Shown here piece after piece: positions 1 through 6,811 of a stretch of DNA of 31,503 nucleotides (its first letter is position 1; each line of letters opens with the position of its first letter). Under the pieces are notes generated by a model, which ran no database searches, was not told the origin of the DNA, and was given only the letters and a program-made list of their open reading frames with translations. Source of the DNA: CAYUQT01 sp964596165 (lineage in GTDB: Bacteria; Planctomycetota; Phycisphaerae; UBA1845; JAFGLZ01); the NCBI GenBank assembly GCA_964596165.1, contig CAZQTW010000069.1, positions 1 to 31,503 on the forward strand. The letters run 5' to 3'. A program made the position numbers and the translations under genes.

Positions 1-2
1 AG

Positions 3-398
3 GAACACCCGGTGCAGACACGCAAGGACTTCATGGGGAACCACGAGTGGGCGTTCTACGGCTGGAAGGAAGGGGCGGCGCACTACTTCAACCCCGAGAT
101 TCACAACGCCACCGACGTCTGGTCGGTAAAGAAGGTCAACCCGCAATCGATGGTCCACCTCACGGAGAAACCGGTCGAGCTGGCTGTCCGGGCGATGACG
201 TATTCCTCGAAGCCCGGAGAGAACGTCCTCGACCTCTTCGGTGGTTCGGGCTCGACGCTCATCGGCGCTGAGAAGACCGGGCGGCGTGCGTTCCTGATGG
301 AGATGGATGCGCTCTACTGTGATGTCATCGTGAGGCGCTGGGAGGAGTTCACGGGCAGGAAGGCGAACCGTGTCGCTGCTGGGGAGGTCTTGAGATGA
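3..398 (+). CDS. DNA methyltransferase (N6-adenine or N4-cytosine), 3' part
   Basis: The reading frame is open from the first bases, so the gene begins outside the window and only its C-terminal 131 residues or so are here. The segment carries a TEKP block followed by GENVLDLFGGSGST, which is the SAM-binding motif I (FxGxG) of amino-methyltransferases. An acidic MEMD follows at the end of the next strand. Motif I close to the C-terminus implies the beta order, with the catalytic D/N-PP-Y motif lying upstream and out of view, so target base and specificity cannot be read. The family methylates the exocyclic amino group of adenine or cytosine. Orphan enzymes like this are common in phages, where they protect against host restriction. 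It lies next to a Mom-like modification gene, which suggests a DNA-modification block. The family call is confident; the target base is not known. Confidence 0.88.
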   Translation, partial: EHPVQTRKDFMGNHEWAFYGWKEGAAHYFNPEIHNATDVWSVKKVNPQSMVHLTEKPVELAVRAMTYSSKPGENVLDLFGGSGSTLIGAEKTGRRAFLMEMDALYCDVIVRRWEEFTGRKANRVAAGEVLR

Positions 399-439
399 CA
401 GCAGCACTGGCATCAAGCAAAGAGATGAACGGCTGGTCG

Positions 440-982
440 TCATCTTCCCTGGAGCCACAGGTAGTTGTCGAGAAAGACCCGGGCGGGCAGATCCCTTCTC
501 GCGGCATACTCGAGAGCAAATTGCTGGAACGCATAGCTTTCCTCCGGGGTCACTCCCTTGAGGCCAAGCCAGTGGGGCAGCCTTCCGCGCCCTGCACGCT
601 TCTTCAGTTCCCTGGCAACGACACCGTCGAGCGGTATCTCCAGCCATGGCTCGATTCGGTGCAGGCGATACCGCTCAGAGATGAATCGGTTGTAGAGGCA
701 GGATCGCAGAAAGAGGTTGAGAGCTTTCCGTGCGATGCCCCACGGTTTCTTGGGGCTGGGAAGCCTGCCGCGCAGTCGTCGCGTCTGTTGATCCAGCCAT
801 TTGCCGAACGCCATCGGGCTCTGATGGGGGATCTCGGCCAAGTTGAGTTCCGTGAGGAATTCGCGACAGACATCTACGGTCCCTTTCGGCTGTCCCCGGA
901 CTGCGCTGCCTCCGATGGCGTTCACTGCCTCAAACGCCTGAATCATCGCGACGAGTTGCTTCTTCGTGATTCGTTCGGTCAT
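440..982 (-). CDS. conserved hypothetical protein, basic, 180 aa
   Basis: I chose the ATG at 982 because GGAG lies eight bases upstream; the longer reading to 1168 would run across the divergent promoter region of the Mom-like gene. The 180-residue product is basic and mostly helical. It has a central block around residues 70-115 with the pattern WGIARKALNLFLR...YNRF and a C-terminal block ending FLDNYLWLQGR. It has no signal peptide or membrane segment. I do not recognise a named domain, although the central pattern looks like that of a widespread family of unknown function. The gene is convergent with the methyltransferase end (42 bp away) and divergent from the Mom-like gene, so it breaks the rightward gene order and may be an acquired cargo gene. 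Confidence 0.7.
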   Translation of the reverse strand: MTERITKKQLVAMIQAFEAVNAIGGSAVRGQPKGTVDVCREFLTELNLAEIPHQSPMAFGKWLDQQTRRLRGRLPSPKKPWGIARKALNLFLRSCLYNRFISERYRLHRIEPWLEIPLDGVVARELKKRAGRGRLPHWLGLKGVTPEESYAFQQFALEYAARRDLPARVFLDNYLWLQGR

Positions 983-1062
983 GGCAGGGGCTCCAATGGA
1001 CCTTGCATACTCAGCCTCAAGGTTTGTGTTCGGTGCACAAGGGCAGACCATACGTGTTGCCC

Positions 1063-1081
1063 CGCTGTTTGTCAAACAGCG
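1063..1081. promoter_or_regulatory. 19-bp perfect palindrome, candidate operator of the Mom-like gene
   Basis: Two 9-base arms, CGCTGTTTG and CAAACAGCG, flank a single T. The palindrome sits in the 145-bp divergent space between the 180-aa gene and the Mom-like gene, 46 bp before the latter's ATG. A further half-site, CTGTTTG, occurs at 1097-1103, just before the ribosome-binding region. A dimeric repressor or activator site is the simplest reading. As RNA it could also fold into a 7-bp hairpin with a 5-base loop. Phage Mu mom is tightly controlled at transcription and translation, so regulation here would not be surprising. Confidence 0.55.
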
Positions 1082-1127
1082 ATGGATGCGAAACCCCTGT
1101 TTGAATGACGGAGAAAGGCTTGAGGTG

Positions 1128-1934
1128 ATGCGATCTGGTATCGAGCATATCGCGCTGCGGGAAGCCAAAGCCTTCGTGCGGGCTTGGCACTACTCGAAGA
1201 TCTTCCCGCCGCACTGCCTGGTGAACCTGGGGGCGCGCAATCACACCGGCGAACTGACTGCGGTGGCGATGTGGGGCTTCGGAGTGCGTCCCAGGCACAC
1301 CATCCAGAAGCTTTTCCCGAGTCTGGTTACGGGCGAATACCGCGACCGCACCCGCCTTTGCCTGCCCGCCGACGAGCCCCGGAACTCCGAGAGCAGGTTC
1401 CTGTCCCAGTGCGTCGCGTGGATTCGGGAGAACCGGCCCGACGTGAAATTGCTGTTCTCGTGGGCGGATGGGCTGCGGGGAAAGCCCGGGTACGTTTACC
1501 AGGCCTCCTCCTGGCTCTATGGCGGCTTCATCAAGACCGAACTCTACGTGGACGAGCACGGTGGTCCCGTCCATCCCCGGCTCATGATTACCCGCCTCGG
1601 CACGCGCAGCCGGCGGGAGTGGAAGCGACAGGGCTTCTCGAAATGGCGGGGATACCAGTTCCGCTACGTGCGATTCCTCTGCGGGCACGCGGAGAGGAAA
1701 CGGCTGCTCAGGGAATCGACGGTGAAGTGGACGCGGGTGTACCCGAAGGGCAAGGACATGAAATGGTGGGTCGATGCGGGGGAGGGCTCAAGAGAGAGCT
1801 TCCAGCCTCCCAGGCTGGAGGGGACGGGGCGGTTCCGTCACCCCGCTCCACTTTCGACCCCGAGCCTGTTCGATGGGATCAACGACCAGACCCCGGCAAG
1901 GAATACCGGGGCGGTCGGAAAGGCGCGTGCGTGA
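1128..1934 (+). CDS. Mom-like DNA adenine hypermodification protein
   Basis: The 268-residue product resembles the phage Mu Mom family, GNAT-fold proteins that convert adenine in DNA to an N6-(carbamoylmethyl)adenine type base and so block many restriction enzymes. Visible signatures are HY at 21-22, RTRL with R76, NSESRFLSQ near 86-94, and FSWADGLRGKPGYVYQASSW at 110-129, giving D114 and Y124. From memory, Mu Mom has functional residues R101, D139 and Y149. Both spacings (38 and 10) match exactly here. The C-terminal 70 residues, ending in a proline-rich tail, look like an extension. I chose the ATG at 1128 because AAAGG lies nine bases upstream and the similarity starts there; in-frame extensions cross the palindrome at 1063-1081. 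Next to a DNA methyltransferase, it suggests a phage genome armoured by two modification types. Confidence 0.72.
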   Translation: MRSGIEHIALREAKAFVRAWHYSKIFPPHCLVNLGARNHTGELTAVAMWGFGVRPRHTIQKLFPSLVTGEYRDRTRLCLPADEPRNSESRFLSQCVAWIRENRPDVKLLFSWADGLRGKPGYVYQASSWLYGGFIKTELYVDEHGGPVHPRLMITRLGTRSRREWKRQGFSKWRGYQFRYVRFLCGHAERKRLLRESTVKWTRVYPKGKDMKWWVDAGEGSRESFQPPRLEGTGRFRHPAPLSTPSLFDGINDQTPARNTGAVGKARA

Positions 1935-1939
1935 TGCGT

Positions 1940-2575
1940 CTACTTCGCGAGCGTGAACTTCCCCTTGTCCACCTTCACGAAACGGGACTCCTTGCCCTTC
2001 GCGGCGATCTCCCGGATGATGGCGGCGTAGACGGTCGCCGCGGGTGTCTTGCCGCTGGTCTTCCAGCCCTTGGCAATCGCGCGCTCCGTCATCGTCTTGG
2101 CGTCCAGCGGTTCGCCCGCTTCCTTCAGGACCTGGGCCACCATGTCCAGGCCGCTCACGCGCTTCTCCTTCTTCTCCTTGGGAGCCTTCTTGCCCTTGGC
2201 CTTCTCGGCGGGGATCATCTGCACACCAATGGCCTTCGAGAGGTCGTGCGCGGACTCCCGGAGGGACTGGTTGGGGTCCACCACGACCTTCGGTTGGGGA
2301 ACCAGGCGCAGCCGCTGGGCGCTCTTGATGCGCACCTTCTTGTTGGTGGTGACGTTGATGCCGTCCCATCCACCGAATCGGCTCTCGCCGGTGATGCGGA
2401 CCTTCGCCAGCTTCCCCGACACCTTCGCCTGGTAAGTCTTGCCGATTTCCACGTTCGCCTTCTTCATAACGGCCTCCTCTTTCTTCTGAACGACTTCCCA
2501 CTTCCCATGTCGGAGGACGAGCCTGGCCCAATGCCTCTCGTCCAACGTTTCTCGCAATCCCTCGATCTCGAACAT
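1940..2575 (-). CDS. HARE-HTH domain protein
   Basis: The last 75 or so residues (about 138-211 of 211) match the pattern of the HARE-HTH winged-helix domain. This domain is found in ASXL proteins, RNA polymerase delta and restriction-associated proteins, and is thought to read DNA or modified DNA. Key blocks are GLDMVAQVLKEAGEPLDAKTM, TPAATVYAAIIREI and SRFVKVDKGKFTLA. A lysine-rich linker precedes it. Residues 37-100 form a beta-rich region beginning MKKANVEIGKTYQAKV. Two starts each have a strong ribosome-binding site: ATG 2575 (GGAG six bases upstream) and in-frame ATG 2467 (GGAGG five bases upstream). The longer form is given; the shorter gives 175 aa. It is the last gene of the leftward five-gene operon. 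The domain call is good; the biological role is unknown. Confidence 0.78.
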   Translation of the reverse strand: MFEIEGLRETLDERHWARLVLRHGKWEVVQKKEEAVMKKANVEIGKTYQAKVSGKLAKVRITGESRFGGWDGINVTTNKKVRIKSAQRLRLVPQPKVVVDPNQSLRESAHDLSKAIGVQMIPAEKAKGKKAPKEKKEKRVSGLDMVAQVLKEAGEPLDAKTMTERAIAKGWKTSGKTPAATVYAAIIREIAAKGKESRFVKVDKGKFTLAK

Positions 2576-2584
2576 GGTTTTCTC

Positions 2585-3019
2585 CTACAGGCCCACTTCC
2601 TGGCACAGCCTGCTGTACTCCTCGTCGCCGCCGACCAGCGTCCTCAATTCGTGTGCGAACCAAGCCACCTGGTGGTTCACCGAGGGACTGTTGGTGCCGA
2701 CGGTGCTGTTGGCGGTGTCGAGGTAGCTGGCCATCGTGGCCACCGCCTCGGGGCTGAAGTTGTCCTTGATGGCCTCGAACATGTCGTTGGTGTAGATGGC
2801 CTTGGGTTCGGCCCGGTCCTCGTTCACCGGTATGGTGAAGAGCTCGCCCTTGTGCTGGCAGATGTAGGCGAAGTAGATGCCATGCTCCTCGAGGTGACGG
2901 GCGTGCTCCCTGCTGATGGTCGTCGGCTTGCCGTCGAGCATCAGCGCGGCGAAGTCCGCCGCGGCGGCATGGGCCACCGCATCGCGCATCGTCTTGAACT
3001 CGAACCTGCGAACGTCCAT
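2585..3019 (-). CDS. hypothetical protein, 144 aa
   Basis: This is an unrecognised soluble protein of 144 residues with alternating helices and strands and no membrane segment. The N-terminus is alanine-rich. The middle carries HGIYFAYICQHKGELFTIPVNED and the C-terminus ends in an acidic helix. The ATG at 3019 is preceded by AAAGGAG five bases upstream, immediately after the stop of the neighbouring gene at 3035, so the two are translated from one message. It is the fourth gene of the leftward operon 3952-1940. Such strings of small genes between modification genes and the terminase are typical of phage accessory genes. I propose no function. Confidence 0.68.
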   Translation of the reverse strand: MDVRRFEFKTMRDAVAHAAAADFAALMLDGKPTTISREHARHLEEHGIYFAYICQHKGELFTIPVNEDRAEPKAIYTNDMFEAIKDNFSPEAVATMASYLDTANSTVGTNSPSVNHQVAWFAHELRTLVGGDEEYSRLCQEVGL

Positions 3020-3034
3020 AGTCGCTCCTTTCCG

Positions 3035-3280
3035 TTACCTGCTTCTCTTGATGGTTACCTGGAACTCTGCTCCGTCCCACATGCGGACCACGAGTCCGGC
3101 GTCGCGTGTGAGGACTCCGGCCTCCTCGTAGGTCTGGATTTGCTTCAGGCCGCCGGGGCACTCGTCTTCCATGTCGTCGGCAGCGAAGCCCTCGGGCACC
3201 TCGACGTCGCCGTCGATGGCGGCTTCCAGCGCGTTGTTGAGGAGGTCGAAAAGCCCCTGTGCGAACTCATGCTCGTTCAT
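3035..3280 (-). CDS. small acidic hypothetical protein, 81 aa
   Basis: The N-terminal helix (MNEHEFAQGLFDLLNNALEA) is followed by a very acidic stretch around residues 23-40 and a short beta-like C-terminus ending in basic residues. I do not recognise the family. Its start codon is preceded by AAAGGAG five to six bases upstream, in a leader that also appears before the two neighbouring genes. It lies 27 bp after the upstream gene and 15 bp before the next, so it belongs to the leftward operon. An acidic small protein in a phage accessory operon could be a DNA mimic or an inhibitor, but nothing in the sequence proves that. Confidence 0.65.
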   Translation of the reverse strand: MNEHEFAQGLFDLLNNALEAAIDGDVEVPEGFAADDMEDECPGGLKQIQTYEEAGVLTRDAGLVVRMWDGAEFQVTIKRSR

Positions 3281-3307
3281 CGTGACTCCTTTCCGTGTTC
3301 GGGTTAC

Positions 3308-3616
3308 CTACTCGTTGACCTTCTCGAGGAGGTCCTCGATGAATCGGGAGGCCTCCGTCTCCGACCAGGGGTACTTGCCAATCAACAAGGAAAGCAGAAC
3401 CGCCTTGAGTTCCTCTCTTGTGCTGGCCACGTCTCCTACGTAGGTCCAGTCGGCGGGCTTCTTGGCAGCCTTCTCCGCGTGGGACTTGAGGTGCTCGCGG
3501 ATGAGGTCGAGCAGCGACATGCAGTCCCGGTGGTTCTCCGCGTAGCGCTCGCTGGCGAGCTGCTTCATCCGCCTCTTCGCCCTACGCTCCTCGGTCTGTT
3601 TCCTCGACTCCGTCAT
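3308..3616 (-). CDS. hypothetical protein, 102 aa, basic N-terminus
   Basis: I chose the ATG at 3616, because AAAGGAGGAGG ends three bases upstream of it. The in-frame ATG at 3637 has no such site, and the ribosome-binding site lies within that extension. The product has a strongly basic N-terminal 30 residues (many R, K), a helix with SLLDLIREHL, and a helical acidic C-terminus ending FIEDLLEKVNE. No known domain was recognised. It is the second gene of the leftward operon. The basic N-terminus would allow nucleic-acid binding. Confidence 0.63.
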   Translation of the reverse strand: MTESRKQTEERRAKRRMKQLASERYAENHRDCMSLLDLIREHLKSHAEKAAKKPADWTYVGDVASTREELKAVLLSLLIGKYPWSETEASRFIEDLLEKVNE

Positions 3617-3640
3617 ATGCCTCCTCCTTTCGGTCATTGG

Positions 3641-3952
3641 TTACTTGCGTGCGAAGTTGGTGATCGCTTCGAGGTACTCGGCCTGCGACGCGACATCGGT
3701 CTGGCCGTCCAGGTCCTGCTGGATGCAGGTCGCAAGACACCCGAGGCTGTCGTCTTTGGCCGGGTCGGCGTGGTAGACAAACACCGACAGGCGTCCGCGG
3801 TCGTTGATGAGGTCGAGGACCGCTTGAAGCTCGTTGTCCTTCCGGCGGATTATCCCTCGCCCTTTGGCACCCACCAGTTCCAGGACCACCGCTGCCTGGA
3901 ATCGGGTCTCCCCGGCCTTCGCTTCGTATGTTTCGGGCAGCCTGTTTCGCAT
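3641..3952 (-). CDS. hypothetical protein, 103 aa, first gene of leftward operon
   Basis: The start at 3952 (MRNRLPETYEAKAG) is supported by GAGGAG seven to eight bases upstream. An in-frame extension to 4024 exists, but it is arginine-rich and has no ribosome-binding site. The 103-residue product looks like a small alpha/beta protein. Blocks are RFQAAVVLELVGAKGRGII, ELQAVLDLINDRGRLSVFVYHA and a C-terminal helix AEYLEAITNFARK. I do not recognise the family. It is probably the first gene of the operon running to 1940, transcribed away from the late operon from the shared space 3953-4116. Confidence 0.63.
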   Translation of the reverse strand: MRNRLPETYEAKAGETRFQAAVVLELVGAKGRGIIRRKDNELQAVLDLINDRGRLSVFVYHADPAKDDSLGCLATCIQQDLDGQTDVASQAEYLEAITNFARK

Positions 3953-4116
3953 CGTTCGTCTCCTCGTTCTGCGGCGGGCCCCATGCCCACCTTCCACCAT
4001 GATCAGGGCATGTTCCGGGCGCACAGTGAAGGGGATTCTGAGAAAAACCTGCTCAATTCCGCATTCCGCATGTCTTGTGATGGCAAAGAGTTACGGCGCA
4101 CAGAAAGGGCTCGGGC
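3953..4116. promoter_or_regulatory. divergent intergenic region between accessory and late operons
   Basis: These 164 bp separate the leftward accessory operon from the rightward late operon, and should hold promoters for both. I could not find a convincing -35/-10 pair in either direction. A small tandem repeat, TCCGCAT twice without a spacer, lies near 4058-4071. Late phage promoters often depend on phage-encoded activators, which would explain the lack of a consensus. Assignment is by position only. Confidence 0.35.
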
Positions 4117-4338
4117 ATGACGGATGGCGCTGATGGCCAGAGGGGCGGCCTGAGCTGGACGGCGCTGGCGGTCCAGGATCTGGCACGACTGCTTGCGAGG
4201 GCGGGCGGGAAGGCCGTAAGCGTGGAAATGCTCAATGCTGACATCGCCGCCGGAGCGCCGGTGAACCCCGACGGAACCATGAATCTCATCCATTACGCCG
4301 CCTGGCTTGTGAAGGAGGAGGGCGCGCGTGGCGATTGA
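4117..4338 (+). CDS. small protein paralogous to the terminase N-terminal domain
   Basis: The 73-residue protein starts at ATG 4117 with an AAGGG site upstream and overlaps the next start by 11 bases. It aligns with residues 1-60 of the large terminase that follows. Both have a DLARLL helix, a middle charged helix, then D-G-x-x-x-(L/F)-x-x-(Y/H)-(V/A)-AWLV, in the same order and spacing. Because it directly precedes the large terminase and is the first gene of the packaging operon, it may act as a small terminase (DNA-recognition) subunit, or as an accessory carrying the same recognition fold. The similarity is visible; the function is inferred from position. Confidence 0.68.
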   Translation: MTDGADGQRGGLSWTALAVQDLARLLARAGGKAVSVEMLNADIAAGAPVNPDGTMNLIHYAAWLVKEEGARGD

Positions 4339-6598
4339 TCCCAGGAACCTGAGGCCGGCGGACCTTGCGCGCCTCTTGAACTCGACGCCGCTGGGTACGG
4401 TCATCGACGAGCGCAAGCTCTACCGCCAGCGCATGGAAGCGGGTTTCCGCATCGGCGACGGGAAGCGCGTGGATTTCCTCCGGTACGTGGCATGGCTCGT
4501 GGAGGTCAGGCACACGCCGAAGCCGGTGGTTGATCCCGCTCAGGAATACCAGGCTTACAAGGAACGGGCCGCTGCTCGGGCTCGCATTTCGTCGGAAGCC
4601 GGCCGCGACATCGGCGAACTTCCCACGGTGGGGAATCCCGACAGGAAGGCCCGTGCCGGGAGAGACTTCCGCTACTTCTGCGAGGAGTACTTCGCGCAGA
4701 CGTTTCACCTGGCCTGGTCGCCCGACCACCTGAAGGTCATCGCCAAGGTGGAGGAGGCGGTGCTGCACGGCGGGTTATTCGCGCTTGCGATGCCTCGCGG
4801 GTCGGGGAAGACCTCGCTTGCCGAGTGTGCCTGTCTCTGGGCGGTGCTCTACGGGCACAGGGAGTTCGTCTGCCTCATCGGCAGCGACGAGGGGCACGCG
4901 ATGGACATGCTGGAGAGCATCAAGACGGAGCTGGAGGGCAGCGACATCCTGGCGGCGGACTTCCCCGAGGTGTGCTTTCCCATCGAGTGTCTGGAGGGCA
5001 TTGCCAATCGATGCTCGGGGCAGCTCTACAAGGGCCAGCGCACGCACATCGGCTGGACCGCCAACGAGATAGTGCTCCCCACTATGCCTGGGAGCAAGGC
5101 TTCGGCTGCCATCATCAAGGTGGCGGGCATCACGGGCCGCATCCGTGGGATGAAGTTCAAGCGGGCCGATGGCAAGACCGTTCGGCCGACACTAGTCGTG
5201 CTCGACGACCCTCAGACGGACGAGTCAGCGCGGTCGCTCTCCCAGTGCGCGACCCGGGAACGGATTCTGGCGGGAGCGGTCCTGGGTCTTGCGGGGCCGG
5301 GGAAGAAGATCTCCGGCATCATGCCCTGCACCGTCATCCGCCCGGGCGATATGGCCGACAACATCCTGGACCGGGACAAGCACCCCGAGTGGAACGGCGA
5401 GCGCACCAGGATGATGTATGCCTTTCCGACTAACGAGAAGCTCTGGGCGGGGTATGCGGAACTCTGGGCAGAGAGCTTGCGGACCCACGGCGACATTCAC
5501 CTGGCGACGGAGTTCTACCGCGAGAACCGGAAGGCGATGGACGAGGGGACGCAGGTCGCCTGGCCCGAGCGCTTCAACCACGACGAACTCTCCGCCGTCC
5601 AGCACGCCATGAACCTCAAGCTCCAGAACGAAGGGGCCTTCTTCGCCGAGTACCAGAACGAGCCCCTTCCGGAGAAGGGAGTCGAGGACGAGGGGCTGCT
5701 CACCGCGGACCAGATTGCTTCGAAGGCGAACGGGCACAAGCGTGGCGAAGTGCCTGTTGGTGCCAACCACCTGACGATGTTCATCGACGTACAACAGAAA
5801 CTTCTCTTCTACGTCGTGGCAGCCTGGGAGGGCGATTTTACGGGATACGTCATCGACTACGGGGCGTATCCCGATCAGAAGCGATCGTATTTCACGCTCA
5901 AGGACGCGCAGAGGACACTTCAATCAGCTGCAAAGGGAGCGGGAATTGAGGGGGCCATCTACGCAGGACTTGAGAAGCTCACGGACAATCATCTCGGGCG
6001 AGAGTGGCGGCGTGACGACGGGGCGATGATGAGGATTGGTCTCTGCGTCATCGACGCCAACTGGGGGACGTCCACGGATGTGGTCTACCAGTTCTGCCGG
6101 CAGAGCCGGCACGCGGCGGTGCTGCTGCCCAGTCACGGGCGGTTCGTGGGGGCATCGTCGCTGCCATTCTCGGAATACAAGCGGAGACCCGGAGACCGGG
6201 TAGGGCACAACTGGCGCATCCCGAACGTCCGCGGCAAGCGGTCGGTGAGACACATCCTGTTCGACACCAATTACTGGAAGTCGTTTGTCCATACTCGGCT
6301 GGGGGTGAGCATGGGGGATAGAGGATGCCTGTCGCTCTTCGGACGTGAGCCTGAGACGCACCGTCTCCTGGCGGACCACCTGACCTCCGAGTACCGCGTC
6401 AGGACCGAGGGACGTGGGCGCGTGGTGGACGAGTGGAAGCCCCGTCCGGAAACCTCTGAGAACCACTGGCTGGACTGCCTGGTAGGCTGCGCGATGGGCG
6501 CGTCGATACAGGGAGTCGAGCTTCGAGAAATGGGTTTGAAGGCAAAGGCGGAGCGGAAGTCAGTGAGACTCTCGGATCTTCAGAGGAGAAGACAGTAG
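4328..6598 (+). CDS. terL: phage terminase large subunit
   Basis: A 756-residue DNA-packaging motor. The GTG start at 4328 is preceded by AAGGAGGAGG. Residues 1-60 form a domain shared with the preceding small protein. The ATPase domain has the Walker A motif PRGSGKT (156-162) and a Walker B strand ending VVLDDPQ (290-296). The nuclease domain has acidic residues at the ends of strands, D487 in TMFIDVQQ and D576 in CVIDANWG, with a late NHWLDCLV block near 723 that can supply a further acid. The protein docks on the portal, pumps DNA into the prohead using ATP and cuts concatemers. Length and motif order fit large terminases. The next morphogenesis gene (portal) is displaced by about 4.4 kb because of the opposite-strand DUF3883 gene, which is unusual. 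Confidence 0.93.
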   Translation: MAIDPRNLRPADLARLLNSTPLGTVIDERKLYRQRMEAGFRIGDGKRVDFLRYVAWLVEVRHTPKPVVDPAQEYQAYKERAAARARISSEAGRDIGELPTVGNPDRKARAGRDFRYFCEEYFAQTFHLAWSPDHLKVIAKVEEAVLHGGLFALAMPRGSGKTSLAECACLWAVLYGHREFVCLIGSDEGHAMDMLESIKTELEGSDILAADFPEVCFPIECLEGIANRCSGQLYKGQRTHIGWTANEIVLPTMPGSKASAAIIKVAGITGRIRGMKFKRADGKTVRPTLVVLDDPQTDESARSLSQCATRERILAGAVLGLAGPGKKISGIMPCTVIRPGDMADNILDRDKHPEWNGERTRMMYAFPTNEKLWAGYAELWAESLRTHGDIHLATEFYRENRKAMDEGTQVAWPERFNHDELSAVQHAMNLKLQNEGAFFAEYQNEPLPEKGVEDEGLLTADQIASKANGHKRGEVPVGANHLTMFIDVQQKLLFYVVAAWEGDFTGYVIDYGAYPDQKRSYFTLKDAQRTLQSAAKGAGIEGAIYAGLEKLTDNHLGREWRRDDGAMMRIGLCVIDANWGTSTDVVYQFCRQSRHAAVLLPSHGRFVGASSLPFSEYKRRPGDRVGHNWRIPNVRGKRSVRHILFDTNYWKSFVHTRLGVSMGDRGCLSLFGREPETHRLLADHLTSEYRVRTEGRGRVVDEWKPRPETSENHWLDCLVGCAMGASIQGVELREMGLKAKAERKSVRLSDLQRRRQ

Positions 6599-6769
6599 AT
6601 GAGGGATGTACCATCGGAGCGGAAGCGTGGTCTGGAATGTCGGGAGTGCGGATGTAAGCAGTTCTACGTTATATACACGCGTCCTGCTTCAGGTGGACGA
6701 ATCGTACGGCGTCGAGAATGCCGCGCCTGCGGCAAGCGCGTGACTACCCTGGAAAGATCCATTGGCTGA
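6599..6769 (+). CDS. NrdR-like zinc-ribbon small protein, 56 aa
   Basis: This small gene begins two bases after the terminase stop. Its 56 residues contain CREC(G)C at 14-19 and CRAC at 41-44, giving a four-cysteine zinc ribbon. The segment TRPASGGRIVRRRECRAC (27-44) followed by GKRVTTLE closely resembles the N-terminal zinc ribbon of NrdR, the nucleotide-reductase repressor, but the ATP-cone domain of NrdR is absent. Small free-standing zinc ribbons of this kind occur in phage genomes as presumed nucleic-acid-binding or transcription factors (compare Ogr/Delta). Its place directly after the terminase suggests translational coupling. Coding status is well supported by the motif; the role is inferred. 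Confidence 0.78.
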   Translation: MRDVPSERKRGLECRECGCKQFYVIYTRPASGGRIVRRRECRACGKRVTTLERSIG

Positions 6770-6811
6770 TTGCTGGACGAAGTCAACCGGATGGCTCTGC
6801 TTCTCCTTTGA

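Noticed and set aside
1788..3161. Leftward open frame of 457 codons
   Set aside because: Translation is dominated by Arg, Gly and Pro, the mark of a shadow frame, and it overlaps the better-supported leftward genes 1940-3019.
1184..4120. Rightward open frame of 978 codons
   Set aside because: It is antisense to five small leftward genes that each have their own ribosome-binding site and protein-like composition; its first part also overlaps the Mom-like gene in another frame. Its translation has no recognisable domain and is an effect of high GC.
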